Below the pieces are notes generated by a model. That model saw only the letters and a list, made by a program, of their open reading frames with translations, did not search any database and was not told where the DNA came from. From Iodobacter fluviatilis (GTDB lineage Bacteria; Pseudomonadota; Gammaproteobacteria; Burkholderiales; Chitinibacteraceae), in the NCBI RefSeq assembly GCF_004194535.1, contig NZ_CP025781.1, positions 1,054,001-1,118,000 of the forward strand: a stretch of DNA of 64,000 bases, given 5' to 3'. Positions 35,566 through 45,900 of the stretch are shown one piece after another. Numbering within the stretch: the stretch's first letter is position 1; each line of letters begins with the position of its first letter. The position numbers were made by a program, and so were the translations under genes.

Positions 35566-36178
35566 TCAATAAATTCAGCCCATTTAGCCCATTTAGCAGA
35601 GTAAATTGATCTTATTAATGCTTTCCCGCTTCTCTGCGGCTTAATGGCGATCATTGATCATCCTCTTGCGAAAAAAAATTCTAATACCCGCTGGGTCGTG
35701 CCATGCGTCATCTCTAAGCGTTAAGTCTGGCCTGTTCATAAACTCGTTTTTTAAATAATTCAGGTTTATTTTTCTGCTATTCCTTCAACGCTTAAAATGT
35801 TGACATGCCTTGCCAGTCAATCCACGGCGATATATTGGAATTCTCGCTGGGCAGGGGCGATGTTGGAGGGCCATTTCAGCCGACAAGCAGGGTGGGAAAA
35901 AATCATTTCGGCCTGTCTAGGCCACTGAGCGGCGACGAGGGTGAATGATCGTTAGCACAGTACCGGCCAATTCATGAAGAAAAAAGGCCGTACCGCGTAG
36001 AGGGAAAAACTGGGCGCTTACCTCTGTCACGAAAAATTCTTTCGTTTAGGCAACCTATGGTATAAATGGACAATAGATTTCTTTCATTATATTGACACAC
36101 TATTATTTTAAACTGACTAAATTTGATCGTGATTTTTTGCGAAGTGTGGTTTGAACCTTACTACGAGGACTCGGTTAT
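35566..36178. other. Non-coding gap before the molybdoenzyme operon
   Basis: About 600 bases with no gene I can support. Sequence near 35830-35960 is GC-richer and may be remnant coding DNA. A possible promoter (TTGACA near 36092) lies about 90 bases before palindromic copy 4, which would then be in the transcribed leader of the next operon. Low certainty. Confidence 0.3.
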
Positions 36179-36346
36179 CTAGCAGCCTGTCGGACTTAAG
36201 ACTGATCTACTACGGAAAAGCCGGATTTGGCCATATTTCACGCATTTTCTCGTTGAATAGCCAGCTATTCGCCTCAAAAACCCACGAAATCTGTCTCAAA
36301 CCGGTCTTTCCCTCGCTACGATCGCTTAAGTCCGACAGGCTGCTAG
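36179..36346. repeat. 164-bp palindromic element, copy 4
   Basis: Core 36181-36344, exactly 164 bp, near-identical to copies 1 and 3. CT and AG flank the core. It ends 71 bases before the start codon of the molybdenum hydroxylase large subunit, so it may lie in the operon's leader mRNA, where its hairpin could affect expression. Confidence 0.9.
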
Positions 36347-36415
36347 TCAACGGTGGGGCGAAGCGCCTTTTTAAAATACTAAATACTTGGCGAGCAATAT
36401 TATTGAGGTGCCACA

Positions 36416-39244
36416 ATGGATCCACTTAATATGTCACGTCGCGGCTTTCTGAAAACCAGTGTAGCGGCTGGGGTTTCGGTATATGTCGCGTCGTTTGGCA
36501 GCAAAGCCTACGCCGCTTTATTTGAAGAAAAAATTCTGCAGCCAATACAATGGAACACGCAGGAAGGCCTGGCAAAATTCCGGATTGACGGCCTGGCCAA
36601 GGTATCGGGAGCCAAAATATTTGCACGCGATATTCGCGCCAAAGACATGCCAAACTGGCCAAAAGAACAGTCGCACGCTCTGCTATTACGCACCACGCAA
36701 GCCGATCGATCATACGAAGGCTTTGACCTTACAATACTCGGCGACGATCTCAAACCAGATCGAATTGTAACGGCTGAAGATTTAGCTCGCGATGGCGTGA
36801 AATTCCCTCCGTTTTATGGCGACGATATGCTGTTGCCTAAGGGAAAAACGGCAGCGTATCTTGGCCATGTTGTGGCCATTCTGATTTTTCATGACTTTGC
36901 CAAATTCCGTTTTGCGCATAACAAACTACAATTTCGCGATGATGTGATTCGTTACGGAGCCGTAACTGGCCCGCTAGAGCGCAACCCTTGGGCTTCGTGG
37001 CGCTTTGTACGTGTTGGCGGCGCAACTCCGTTTTCCGACGATACGTTTTCTAGCCTGAAAGACGCGCCTATTTTCCCAAGCATGATGCGTAAACGCCTAC
37101 CCGTTTGGCCCGATGGCAAAGACCATGGCAATGTCGGCGAACAAGGTATTTTTTATGCCAATAAAATCAAACAAGAACTCGATACGCCGCCCGCCGACTG
37201 GCTGGTCTTCGAGCGTGAATACCAAACACAATCGAGTGATTTAGCCGCTCTCGAGCCAGAAAATGCCAATTGCTGGTACGACCCCATCAAGCAAGAAATG
37301 CATATGGTGTTGGCGGTGCAAGGCCCGATGGAAGTGTCCGTAGAGGCTGCTGAAATGATTGCGCATAGCCGCTTTCCGCTCAAAAACCTCTTTGTCCACC
37401 CCTGCTACACGGTTGGCTATGGATCGAAAGATCATGTCAACACGCCTTTTTATGGCCTCGTCTGTGCGCTATACGGTGATGGTAAACCCGTTCGACTCGC
37501 CTATGATCGCTTTGAGCATTTTCAAGCGGCACTAAAACGTCATGCCATCAAAATAAATTATCGCATTGCCGTCAATAAGCAAACCGGTCTACTGCAATCG
37601 TTTCGAGCGGATTTTTCTGGCGATGGCGGAGGTCGAGTCAACTTCACGCCAACCATCATGATGGTCGCGGCTACTGCTTGCCAGTCTATTTATTACTTTC
37701 CAAAAAATGACTTCACCGCCGTCGGCCATGCTTCGCGTGCCATCGATGCCGGTTCAGCACGCGGCTACGGAACCTTGCAATCGATGTCCGCCACCGAGAT
37801 GGCGGTAGACGAAATTGCCGAAAAACTAGCCATTGATCCCATTGAATTTCGTTTAAAGAATGTCCTTAAATCAGGGATGAAAAACACACAGGGGGCCGTT
37901 CCGGGCGGCGCAGTGCGTGCTGATGAAATTCTAGAAAAAGCCAAAGTCCATCCGCTGTGGCTCAATCGCGTCAAGAAAAAAGCAGAATTTGAAGCCGCTC
38001 ACCTTGGTCAGCGTTATGGGGTCGGCTTTGCCTGCGTACAAAAAGACTTTGGCTCCGGCGCTGAATCCTCGCTGGCAAAGGTTGAAATCAGCTCCGCAGG
38101 TAAAATTAGCCTGCACCACACCGGCACCGAAATTGGCACCGGCATGAGCACCTCGCAAGCCATTGCGGTCGCTAAATGGCTGGGGCTGCCCGCCGATGAA
38201 ATTCGCACTTCGGTACTCGAATGGGATGATCTTCCTGTCATCAGCTCGGGTAACCCCTACATCATGAATCAGGCTGAGCAAGATAAACTCTCGGCCAATC
38301 CGCGCTGGTCACCCGCTTACGCATCCCCCGCCAGTGCAACCAATTCGGCGTATTACTACACCCATAGTACGCAAGAAGCAGCGCGCGTCGTCTTTACCCA
38401 AGGCCTGTGGCCCGCCGCAATGGCAATCTGGCGCCAAGGTCTTGGCGGTGGTCAGGCTAATCCGATGGTTGTTCGCATGGAAGATGCACGTTGGGTCAAC
38501 GGCAAGCTTTCCGCCGGTGGTATGCAAGCCCTGCCACTACAACAATTGGCACAAAAAGCCCACGAGCTAGGCTTGGTCACTGGCGCTGCGGTGCATGTTT
38601 TCAACCGCTGGCAATGGGCCGAAGCCGATTTTGTATTGCAAGGCAAAACCACGCGCCTGCCGATTGATGCTCTTTCGCTGCATTATGGCGACGGTGCCGA
38701 TTCGGCGACAAAAGCCAAAATGACGACCAAGGGTGCTTACCACGTTTTGGATCGCAGCAAAGTCTATTTACCCACGACACAAATGAATAACGCCTCGGTA
38801 ACTTACTACAGCGCCGTGGGCACGCTGGTTGAATTGGTGATTCATGAAGCAAGCGGCAAAGTGGAGCTGCTGTCGCATCATTCCATTATGGAATGTGGCA
38901 ATCAAATTTCGCCACAACTGGTGTCGGGCCAACTACAAGGCGGCTTGGCGCAAGGCATTGGTCATGCCCTGTACGAGTACTTGCCTCTGTACGAAGAGGG
39001 CCCCGGTAACGGCACTTGGAACTTCAATCGTTATAAAATACCGCGCTCACGTGACGTCGCCGTGTGGAAGCAAACTTGCGACATTCTCCCGCCGATTAGT
39101 GCAACCGACCCCAACAAAGGCATCGCCGAAGTGGTCATGATCCCCGTTGTTGCCGCCATTGTGAATGGTATCGCACACGCCATCGGCCATCGTTTTACTG
39201 ACTTACCCGTCACACCAGAAAAAATTCAAAAGGTCTTAGCATGA
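36416..39244 (+). CDS. Molybdopterin-binding large subunit (IorB-type, xanthine oxidase family)
   Basis: Large subunit of a periplasmic molybdenum hydroxylase resembling isoquinoline 1-oxidoreductase or aldehyde dehydrogenase of acetic-acid bacteria. A twin-arginine signal is present, MSRRGFLKTS at 6-15, so the folded enzyme is exported by Tat. Family segments are GLAKVSGAKIFARDI, the glycine-rich GSARGYGTLQSMSATEM, HTGTEIGTGMSTSQAIAVAKWLG and a C-terminal GIAEVVMIPVVAAIVNGIAHA. GAGGTG sits upstream of the ATG at 36416. Length 942 is unusually long for IorB (usually about 750-800); extra sequence lies at about 95-270. It overlaps the next gene by four bases. Substrate is not predictable. Confidence 0.88.
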   Translation: MDPLNMSRRGFLKTSVAAGVSVYVASFGSKAYAALFEEKILQPIQWNTQEGLAKFRIDGLAKVSGAKIFARDIRAKDMPNWPKEQSHALLLRTTQADRSYEGFDLTILGDDLKPDRIVTAEDLARDGVKFPPFYGDDMLLPKGKTAAYLGHVVAILIFHDFAKFRFAHNKLQFRDDVIRYGAVTGPLERNPWASWRFVRVGGATPFSDDTFSSLKDAPIFPSMMRKRLPVWPDGKDHGNVGEQGIFYANKIKQELDTPPADWLVFEREYQTQSSDLAALEPENANCWYDPIKQEMHMVLAVQGPMEVSVEAAEMIAHSRFPLKNLFVHPCYTVGYGSKDHVNTPFYGLVCALYGDGKPVRLAYDRFEHFQAALKRHAIKINYRIAVNKQTGLLQSFRADFSGDGGGRVNFTPTIMMVAATACQSIYYFPKNDFTAVGHASRAIDAGSARGYGTLQSMSATEMAVDEIAEKLAIDPIEFRLKNVLKSGMKNTQGAVPGGAVRADEILEKAKVHPLWLNRVKKKAEFEAAHLGQRYGVGFACVQKDFGSGAESSLAKVEISSAGKISLHHTGTEIGTGMSTSQAIAVAKWLGLPADEIRTSVLEWDDLPVISSGNPYIMNQAEQDKLSANPRWSPAYASPASATNSAYYYTHSTQEAARVVFTQGLWPAAMAIWRQGLGGGQANPMVVRMEDARWVNGKLSAGGMQALPLQQLAQKAHELGLVTGAAVHVFNRWQWAEADFVLQGKTTRLPIDALSLHYGDGADSATKAKMTTKGAYHVLDRSKVYLPTTQMNNASVTYYSAVGTLVELVIHEASGKVELLSHHSIMECGNQISPQLVSGQLQGGLAQGIGHALYEYLPLYEEGPGNGTWNFNRYKIPRSRDVAVWKQTCDILPPISATDPNKGIAEVVMIPVVAAIVNGIAHAIGHRFTDLPVTPEKIQKVLA

Positions 39245-39780
39245 CCATCGCCCAGCAAGCACTCACCGTCCATATCAATGGTCAGAACGTCACTCTTGAC
39301 GTGCCGGAAGGCCTGATGATGATCGATTTTTTGCATGAATACCTCAACCTCACCGGCTCGCGCTTTGGTTGCGGCCAAGGCGTGTGCCGCGCCTGTACGG
39401 TGATTCTGGATAACACCGACGGCACCAGCGAAGAAATCCGCAGCTGCATTACGGGTGCACATTTTTTTAATGGTAAGAAAATTCGTACGATCGAAGGTCA
39501 TGGCAAGAAAAATGACAAGGGCGAAGTGGTTGCAGTTTCGCCCATTCAGCAAAAATTCCTAGAGCATTACAGCTTTCAGTGCGGCTATTGCACACCAGGC
39601 TTTGTTAATGCTGCAACGGTACTGATTGAAAAACTCCAACGCGAACCCGTCGCCAAAGAGCAAGTAGAAGAAACCATCACCCATGCACTCGATAGCCATC
39701 TCTGCCGCTGCACCGGTTATGTACGCTATTTCGAAGCCGTTAAAGATGTCATTCTCACTACGCCTGGGCTGATCAAATGA
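39241..39780 (+). CDS. 2Fe-2S small subunit of the molybdenum hydroxylase (IorA-type)
   Basis: Electron-transfer subunit with two [2Fe-2S] clusters. The plant-ferredoxin-type cluster ligands are in GCGQGVCRACTV and the next Cys in RSCITG. The second cluster ligands are in CGYCTPGF and HLCRCTGYVRYFEAV. Length 179 residues is slightly longer than usual (about 150-160) because of an insert near 70-100. It overlaps both neighbours by four bases (ATGA), so the three genes are translationally coupled. It has no signal of its own and would be co-exported with the large subunit. Confidence 0.93.
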   Translation: MTIAQQALTVHINGQNVTLDVPEGLMMIDFLHEYLNLTGSRFGCGQGVCRACTVILDNTDGTSEEIRSCITGAHFFNGKKIRTIEGHGKKNDKGEVVAVSPIQQKFLEHYSFQCGYCTPGFVNAATVLIEKLQREPVAKEQVEETITHALDSHLCRCTGYVRYFEAVKDVILTTPGLIK

Positions 39781-41027
39781 GCGGTGTGATAAAAAGTACT
39801 CTGCTCGCAGTAGCAGGTTTAGCCGCCGTATTATTGAGCGGCTGCTCAGCCAGCGACTCGGTCGCATCCAAACCTGCGCCGGCCGACCAGATCAAGCGTG
39901 GCCAATACCTTGCTCAGGCTGCGGACTGTATGGTTTGCCATACGGCCAAAGACGGCAGCGGGGCTCCCTTCGCGGGTGGCTACCCAATCCACAGCCCATT
40001 TGGCGTTATTTACGGTACCAATATCACCCCTGATAAAGAACACGGTATTGGTGCTTGGAGCGCCGACGATTTTTTCACTGCGGTCACCGAAGGAATTACA
40101 CCGAAACATCGCCTCTTCCCAGCGATGCCCTATGCCTCATATAAATCGATGACTCGGGAAGACAGCGATGCCATTTATGCCTACCTAATGACGAAAAAAC
40201 CGGTGGCTCTGGCCAATAAAGAAAACGGCCTGTCGTTTCCTTTTAGCTTCCGGCCAGGGCTATTCTTCTGGCAAAGCGCATTTCTTAAAGATCAACTGCC
40301 TGATGTTTCAAGCGGTGCCTCGGCCGAGTGGCAGCGAGGTCGTTATGTCACCAATGTCCTAGGCCACTGCGCCGAATGTCATACACCACGCACCATGGCA
40401 GGGAATCTTGATTTATCCCAAAGCTACCAAGGTAATCCCAAACTCGACCGCATCGGAGCACCCGACATTACGCCAAGCGGCCTCGCCGCACGTGGCTGGA
40501 CGACAACAGACCTCGCGACCTTCTTTGCCAAAGGCGTTGCGCCCCAAGGCTCGGCTTATGGCGAAATGTATCCGGTAGTGCACTTCTCTACTCAGCATAT
40601 GAGTGGTAAAGATATCTCTGCGATAGCCACGTATCTGATGGGTGACACTCCTCCTGCTCCACAACCGTTAAAAACAATTTCGGCGGATGCCGCGTTACTC
40701 AAAGCGGGACAACGCACTTATATTGCAGTCTGTGCAGGCTGCCATGGGCTTGAAGGCCAAGGCAAACCCAATGTTTCCGTCGCAATGAAAGGCAATTCAA
40801 CGCTGCGCGATATCAATCCGCAAAACCTGATCGTCTCGACGCTAGACGGCATTGCTGAACAAAAATTCCCAAACAATGTAACGATGCAGGAAATGCCTGG
40901 CTTTGCCAGAACACTGTCTGACTTAGAAATGTCGCAACTGGTGAATTTCCTACGCGCGACTTGGGGTGGACAAGCAGCAGATGTAAGCGCAGAACAGATC
41001 AAGGCCTTCCGTAGCGAGAAACATTAA
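39777..41027 (+). CDS. Triheme cytochrome c, electron acceptor subunit
   Basis: Lipid-anchored c-type cytochrome that would accept electrons from the iron-sulphur subunit. The signal peptide has lipobox LSGC with Cys23. Three haem-attachment motifs are visible: CMVCH at 51-55, CAECH near 198 and CAGCH near 319, each with a downstream Met that could be an axial ligand (for example MPYASYKSM and MQEMPGF). Length 416 residues matches the cytochrome subunits of membrane aldehyde and alcohol dehydrogenases. It overlaps the small subunit gene by four bases. Confidence 0.93.
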   Translation: MSGVIKSTLLAVAGLAAVLLSGCSASDSVASKPAPADQIKRGQYLAQAADCMVCHTAKDGSGAPFAGGYPIHSPFGVIYGTNITPDKEHGIGAWSADDFFTAVTEGITPKHRLFPAMPYASYKSMTREDSDAIYAYLMTKKPVALANKENGLSFPFSFRPGLFFWQSAFLKDQLPDVSSGASAEWQRGRYVTNVLGHCAECHTPRTMAGNLDLSQSYQGNPKLDRIGAPDITPSGLAARGWTTTDLATFFAKGVAPQGSAYGEMYPVVHFSTQHMSGKDISAIATYLMGDTPPAPQPLKTISADAALLKAGQRTYIAVCAGCHGLEGQGKPNVSVAMKGNSTLRDINPQNLIVSTLDGIAEQKFPNNVTMQEMPGFARTLSDLEMSQLVNFLRATWGGQAADVSAEQIKAFRSEKH

Positions 41028-41187
41028 AGCCCTGCGATACATCCCCAGATTCTGTTTCAAGTAAGTAGCGTCATTTTCCCTTTCACAAGGGGAACTGCTT
41101 TTTTGCAGCAATGCCAACTCACAGCAGAATGCTTTAACAAACCACAATCTATCGGAAAGCCCCCTTTTTCAAAAAAATTAACACCCT

Positions 41188-42171
41188 ATGAATACAGTCG
41201 ACTTTCAAGTATTAAACAACGCATTGGGCTGGCTGGCTCAGGGCAAGGCGGTGGCACTGGTGACGATCGTTCGCACCTGGGGCTCGGCACCGCGCCCACT
41301 CGGCTCGCTGTTTGCAGTCAGCATGGAAGGTGATTTTGCCGGTTCGGTTTCAGGAGGCTGCATTGAAGACGATCTAATACGCCGTTTTTCCGCCCAATTT
41401 CCAGAAAAAATTGAAGTCATCCGTTATGGCCTTAGCGCAGAAGAAGGACGTCATTTCCAATTACCCTGTGGTGGAACCCTGGAATTGCTGGTTGAACGGC
41501 TCAACGATCTGGAAATGCTCCAACAACTTATCCACGCCATTTCTACGCGCCAATTGATCGAGCGACGACTCAATGTTCAGAGCAAAAAATCACAAATTTG
41601 CATTACCCGCAAAGACAGCCCTTTATCCTTCCATAACGGGGAATTACGGCAGGTTTTTGGCCCAAGCTGGCGCTTACTGATGATTGGTGCAGGGCAGGTC
41701 TCTGAATATTTAGCGCAAATGGCCCCCTCACTCAATTTTGCTATTTTTTTGAACGACCCAAGAATCGAGCAACGCCAGAACTGGCAAGGAGGCGAAGTGT
41801 GCTGGCTAGACGGGATGCCCGACGATGCTGTATTGGCGTTTTTACCCGATCAGCGCACCGTCATTGTTACGCTCAGCCACGACCCAAAAATTGACGATAT
41901 GGCGTTAATGGAAGCGCTCAAAACCAATGCTTTTTATGTTGGCGCAATTGGCTCTCATGCCAGTGCAGCTAAACGCCGCGAACGCTTACTCACGCTGGAT
42001 GTAAGCGCCGCTGAATTAGCACACTTGCATGCGCCAATTGGACTACCTATCCACAGCCACACCCCTGCTGAAATCGCCATTTCTATCCTCGCTGAACTCG
42101 TGATGTGCCGTAATCAGCAGCTAGCCAAATCCCCGCTATCCTCCTGCTCCCTAGCATCGGCATGTAAATAA
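41188..42171 (+). CDS. XdhC/CoxI-family molybdenum cofactor insertion protein
   Basis: Predicted to bind and sulphurate the molybdenum cofactor and insert it into the hydroxylase. Family landmarks are ALVTIVRTWGSAPRPLGS near residue 25, GSVSGGCIEDDLI near 55, a Rossmann segment LLMIGAGQVSEYLAQ near 165, and GAIGSHASAAKRRERL plus HAPIGLPIHSHTPAEIAISILAELV at the C-terminus. Length 327 residues is normal. It starts 160 bases after the cytochrome gene on the same strand and is functionally part of the same set. Confidence 0.92.
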   Translation: MNTVDFQVLNNALGWLAQGKAVALVTIVRTWGSAPRPLGSLFAVSMEGDFAGSVSGGCIEDDLIRRFSAQFPEKIEVIRYGLSAEEGRHFQLPCGGTLELLVERLNDLEMLQQLIHAISTRQLIERRLNVQSKKSQICITRKDSPLSFHNGELRQVFGPSWRLLMIGAGQVSEYLAQMAPSLNFAIFLNDPRIEQRQNWQGGEVCWLDGMPDDAVLAFLPDQRTVIVTLSHDPKIDDMALMEALKTNAFYVGAIGSHASAAKRRERLLTLDVSAAELAHLHAPIGLPIHSHTPAEIAISILAELVMCRNQQLAKSPLSSCSLASACK

Positions 42172-42220
42172 GATAACCTCCCCCCAAAAAGTGCCTGCCC
42201 TATTGAGACGAGGAGAATGT

Positions 42221-42817
42221 ATGCGCCAACATGGCATCTGTGGACTATTACTGGCTGCGGGTCAGTCCCGCCGCTTTGGCTCTGACAAACGACTAGCACT
42301 GCTTAATGGTGAGCCGCTAATGCTAATCGCCGCGCGCCGTTTGCAAGTTGTTCTGCCCGACACGCTGATCGTACTCGGAGCTCAAGATGAGGAGCACGCC
42401 ACGCTACTCGACAAGGTGGGTATTGCTTACACCCATTGCCCAACTGCGGCCCTAGGCATGGGCCACAGCCTCGCTCATGGGGTAAAAAAACGCCCCGACG
42501 CCGCAGGTTGGCTCATTGCTCTTGCCGATATGCCGCATCTAAAAAACGATACCTTGCGCCACCTCGCTGCACACATCAGGCATGACAAAATCGTTGCGCC
42601 CAGCTATGACGGCCAGCGCGGCCATCCGGTCGGCTTTGGCGCTGCGTATTACAGCGAACTCATCTCACTTAGCGGCGATTCCGGAGCCAAAACACAACTC
42701 ATAACCCATGCAAAACACCTTCAATTATTGCCCTTAGATGATGCTGGAGTGCTTTTTGATATCGACACCCCCTCCGAGCTCAATCAACATTCATCATTTC
42801 ACAGCAAAGCCGATTGA
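42221..42817 (+). CDS. MocA-like molybdenum cofactor cytidylyltransferase
   Basis: NTP-transferase predicted to attach CMP to molybdopterin, giving the cytosine dinucleotide cofactor used by this enzyme class. The signature GLLLAAGQSRRFGSDKRL sits at the N-terminus. GMGHSLAHG, LIALADMPHL and GQRGHPVGFG are also typical of MocA. The ATG at 42221 has GAGGAG just upstream and gives 198 residues. A GTG at 42191 in frame is rejected. It follows XdhC by 49 bases, so the two are likely cotranscribed. Confidence 0.9.
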   Translation: MRQHGICGLLLAAGQSRRFGSDKRLALLNGEPLMLIAARRLQVVLPDTLIVLGAQDEEHATLLDKVGIAYTHCPTAALGMGHSLAHGVKKRPDAAGWLIALADMPHLKNDTLRHLAAHIRHDKIVAPSYDGQRGHPVGFGAAYYSELISLSGDSGAKTQLITHAKHLQLLPLDDAGVLFDIDTPSELNQHSSFHSKAD

Positions 42818-42951
42818 AGATGTCCCTTATTCCCATCATGCATCAGTCTAAGCATCAAAAAAAAACAAGATATCACTCAGCTTCATCACCAAGGCCGCCT
42901 AGCCCTTTATAATCCCCCTACCGCTCATCCTCCGCCCCTTCTGGAATACCC

Positions 42952-45900
42952 ATGAATCTTCGCCCTTTAAACCTATTTGATATGCCACTGGCAGGCCCGC
43001 ATATGATTGAGGCTAGCGCGGGGACGGGTAAAACATGGACGATTACAGGTTTATATACAAGGCTAGTGATTGAGCACGGTTTAAGAGTGCCAGAGATCTT
43101 GGTGGTGACCTTTACCGAGGCCGCCACCGCCGAGCTGCGCGATCGGATTCGTGGCCGGCTGGCGGAGGTATTGGAATCGTTTGAGGGGGATGAGGCGCTT
43201 GATCCTTTTTGCCAAACGCTGCTTGATCAGCATAGAGAGCGCCGCCCAGAAATCATCCGCCGCCTGCAACGCGCCATTGCCAGCCTAGACGAGGCGGCCA
43301 TCCATACCATCCACGCTTTTTGCCAGCGGGTGTTGGTGCAATCGGCCTTTGAAAGCGGTGCCGATTTTGGTATGGAGATTCTGAGCGATATTGGCCCCGT
43401 GCTAGATGAAATCGCCGCCGATTTTTGGCGCGAGCAGGTTTACCCTGCGGATAGTGCTTACACCGAATACCTATTAAAAAGTAAGGCCAGCCCAGAGGAA
43501 TGGCTACGGGTGGTATATGGCTATTTAGGCCAGCCGCTGCTGCATACCGTAGCGCTGCCGCCATTGCCAGATAGCCACGCACTGGCCGCCGCCCTTCCTC
43601 ATACTCTTACGCGCTACCAACAGCTTTGGCTGGAAAACGCCGCCAGCATCCGCCCCATGCTGCTCGAGATGTCCGCTAAAAAAGAGCTCAAGCAAACCAG
43701 CTATAAGCCAGAACAGCTAGAAAAAGTCTTTTTGCTGATTGATGACCATATCGCCAGCAATGGCGGCTGGCAGGATATCGACAGCAAGGAGTTAGGCAAA
43801 TTAAGTAGCAGTAAACTCGCCAGCGGTACGGCAAAAACCGGCACGCCGCCAAGCCATGCGTTTTTTGATGCGGTAGAAGAGTTGGCGGGCTTAATCAGCG
43901 ATTTAAGCGGCATTTGTCAGCTTAAAGAAAAACATGCCTTGGCCGAGCTGCGCCGCCGCTGCGATAGCGAGCTGCCAGAGCGCCTAGCCCGCCGCCAGCA
44001 ACTCTCCTTCAATGATCTTTTGCTGCGCGTCTGGCAAGGTTTGCAAGATGGCGATCGCTTGACTACGGCCATACGCCGCCGTTATAAGGCCGCGCTGATT
44101 GATGAGTTTCAAGACACTGATGGCATTCAGTACGACATTTTTTCCCATGTGTTTAGCGATGGCAATACTCCGCTATTTTTAGTGGGCGATCCTAAGCAAG
44201 CGATTTACAGCTTTCGCGGCGCGGATATTCACGCCTATCACCAAGCCGAAAAACTGGTTGAGGCCAAAGAAAGCCTAGACACCAACCAGCGCTCGGTGCC
44301 CCATTTAGTCACAGCGGTGAACACGCTTTTTTTAAGACCAAAGGAAGCCTTTGTCGATCCACACGTCAGCTTTACGGCAGTGCATGCGGCCAGTAAAGCA
44401 AGGCCAGAATTACATATCGCTGGAGAAGATGGGATCAGCGCGCCGTTTCGCTTTCAGCTTTTACCTGAGCCAGAGCAAGTCTCAGAAAAAGGCGTGCAAA
44501 TCAGCTGGAGCAAAGAAGCCGCCAATAGCCTAGCCGCCCAAATCACGGCGGCAGAGATTGAAAAACTACTCAGCGGTGTGGCAAGAATGAGCGGCGCAGG
44601 CGTGGATAAAGCCATCTCTGGCGGCGATATTGCCGTGCTGGTGCCGGATCGTTTCCGGGCTAAAACCATGCAAGACGCGCTCAGTGCGCGGGGCATCGCC
44701 AGCGTGCTGCGGGTAAGGGATAGCGTTTGGGAATCGCAAGAAGCACGAGATTTATACAGCGTGCTGGCCGCTATCGCGGAGCCTGCCAACCAAGGCTTGC
44801 TGCGGGCTGCGCTGATTTCTACCCTGCTTGGGTCTAATGCTGCGGACCTGCTGCGGCTGGAAATCAGTGGCTGGGACAATATCTCGGATGCCTTTGCCCA
44901 TTGGAAAAAAACCTGGCAAGCGCAGGGGTTTATTCCGATGTTTAGAGAGTGGCTGGAATACCAAGGGCTGGATGGGCGAAATGTGGCGCAGCGGCTCTTA
45001 TCGCTCGTGGATGGCGAGCGGCGGCTAACCAATCTATTGCAATTAGCCGAGCTATTACAAGCACACAAAGCCACTGGCCTAGAGCAACACTTAGCTTGGT
45101 TTAGCCGCCAAAGCCGCAATGCAGGCGATGAAGCTTTGCTCAGGCTAGAAAGCGATGAAGACCGCGTGCGCATCGTTACCCTGCACGCCAGCAAGGGTCT
45201 GGAATATCCCATCGTGTTTTGCCCCTTTTTATGGGATGGCCGCCTGCTGGGCCGCCAAAGTAAATCGGTACGTTTTCATGCCGATAAACAAGCGTGGTTA
45301 GATTTAGGCAGCGAAGATTTGGATCAGCACAAAGCGCTTGGCCAGCGCGAAGCCTTTGAAGAAAAACTCCGCCTGCTGTATGTGGGCCTCACCCGCGCAA
45401 GGAATCGCTGCTATGTGGTATGGGGCAATGTGGGGCTAAAAGATAATCGCGGCTATACGATTAGCGATGGTTTGGCTCAATCGGCGCTGGCATGGTTGCT
45501 GCACCCTGTTAAGAGCGAAACGGATGATCCACTGGAGGCTCAAAAAGAGCAGCTTAAAAGCTATGATCACCCAACCCTGCTGGCGGATATCAGCCAGCTC
45601 TGCATCGATCAGCCCGCCGTTTTTGCCATACAAGACGCGCCCAAGGGCCGATTAGGGCTTAAAGCCGAGCCGAGCGAGCCGCTGCTATTTAAGCCCTATC
45701 ACGGTAAAACGCTTTATCCCACATGGCGAGTCGCCAGCTTTTCTGGCTTAACATCTAGTCAGCGCCATCATGCTACGGAAGGCCCAGATCACGATAGCCA
45801 AAGCAGCGCGCCCGAAATCAGCACAGAGCGCTCCATTTTTAGCTTTCCAGAGCGTGAAGCCGCCGCCACCGTGGCCGGTACTTGCCTGCACGCCATTTTA

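Noticed and set aside
11694-36346. CRISPR array
   Set aside because: The 164-bp copies are kilobases or hundreds of bases apart and have no regular spacers.
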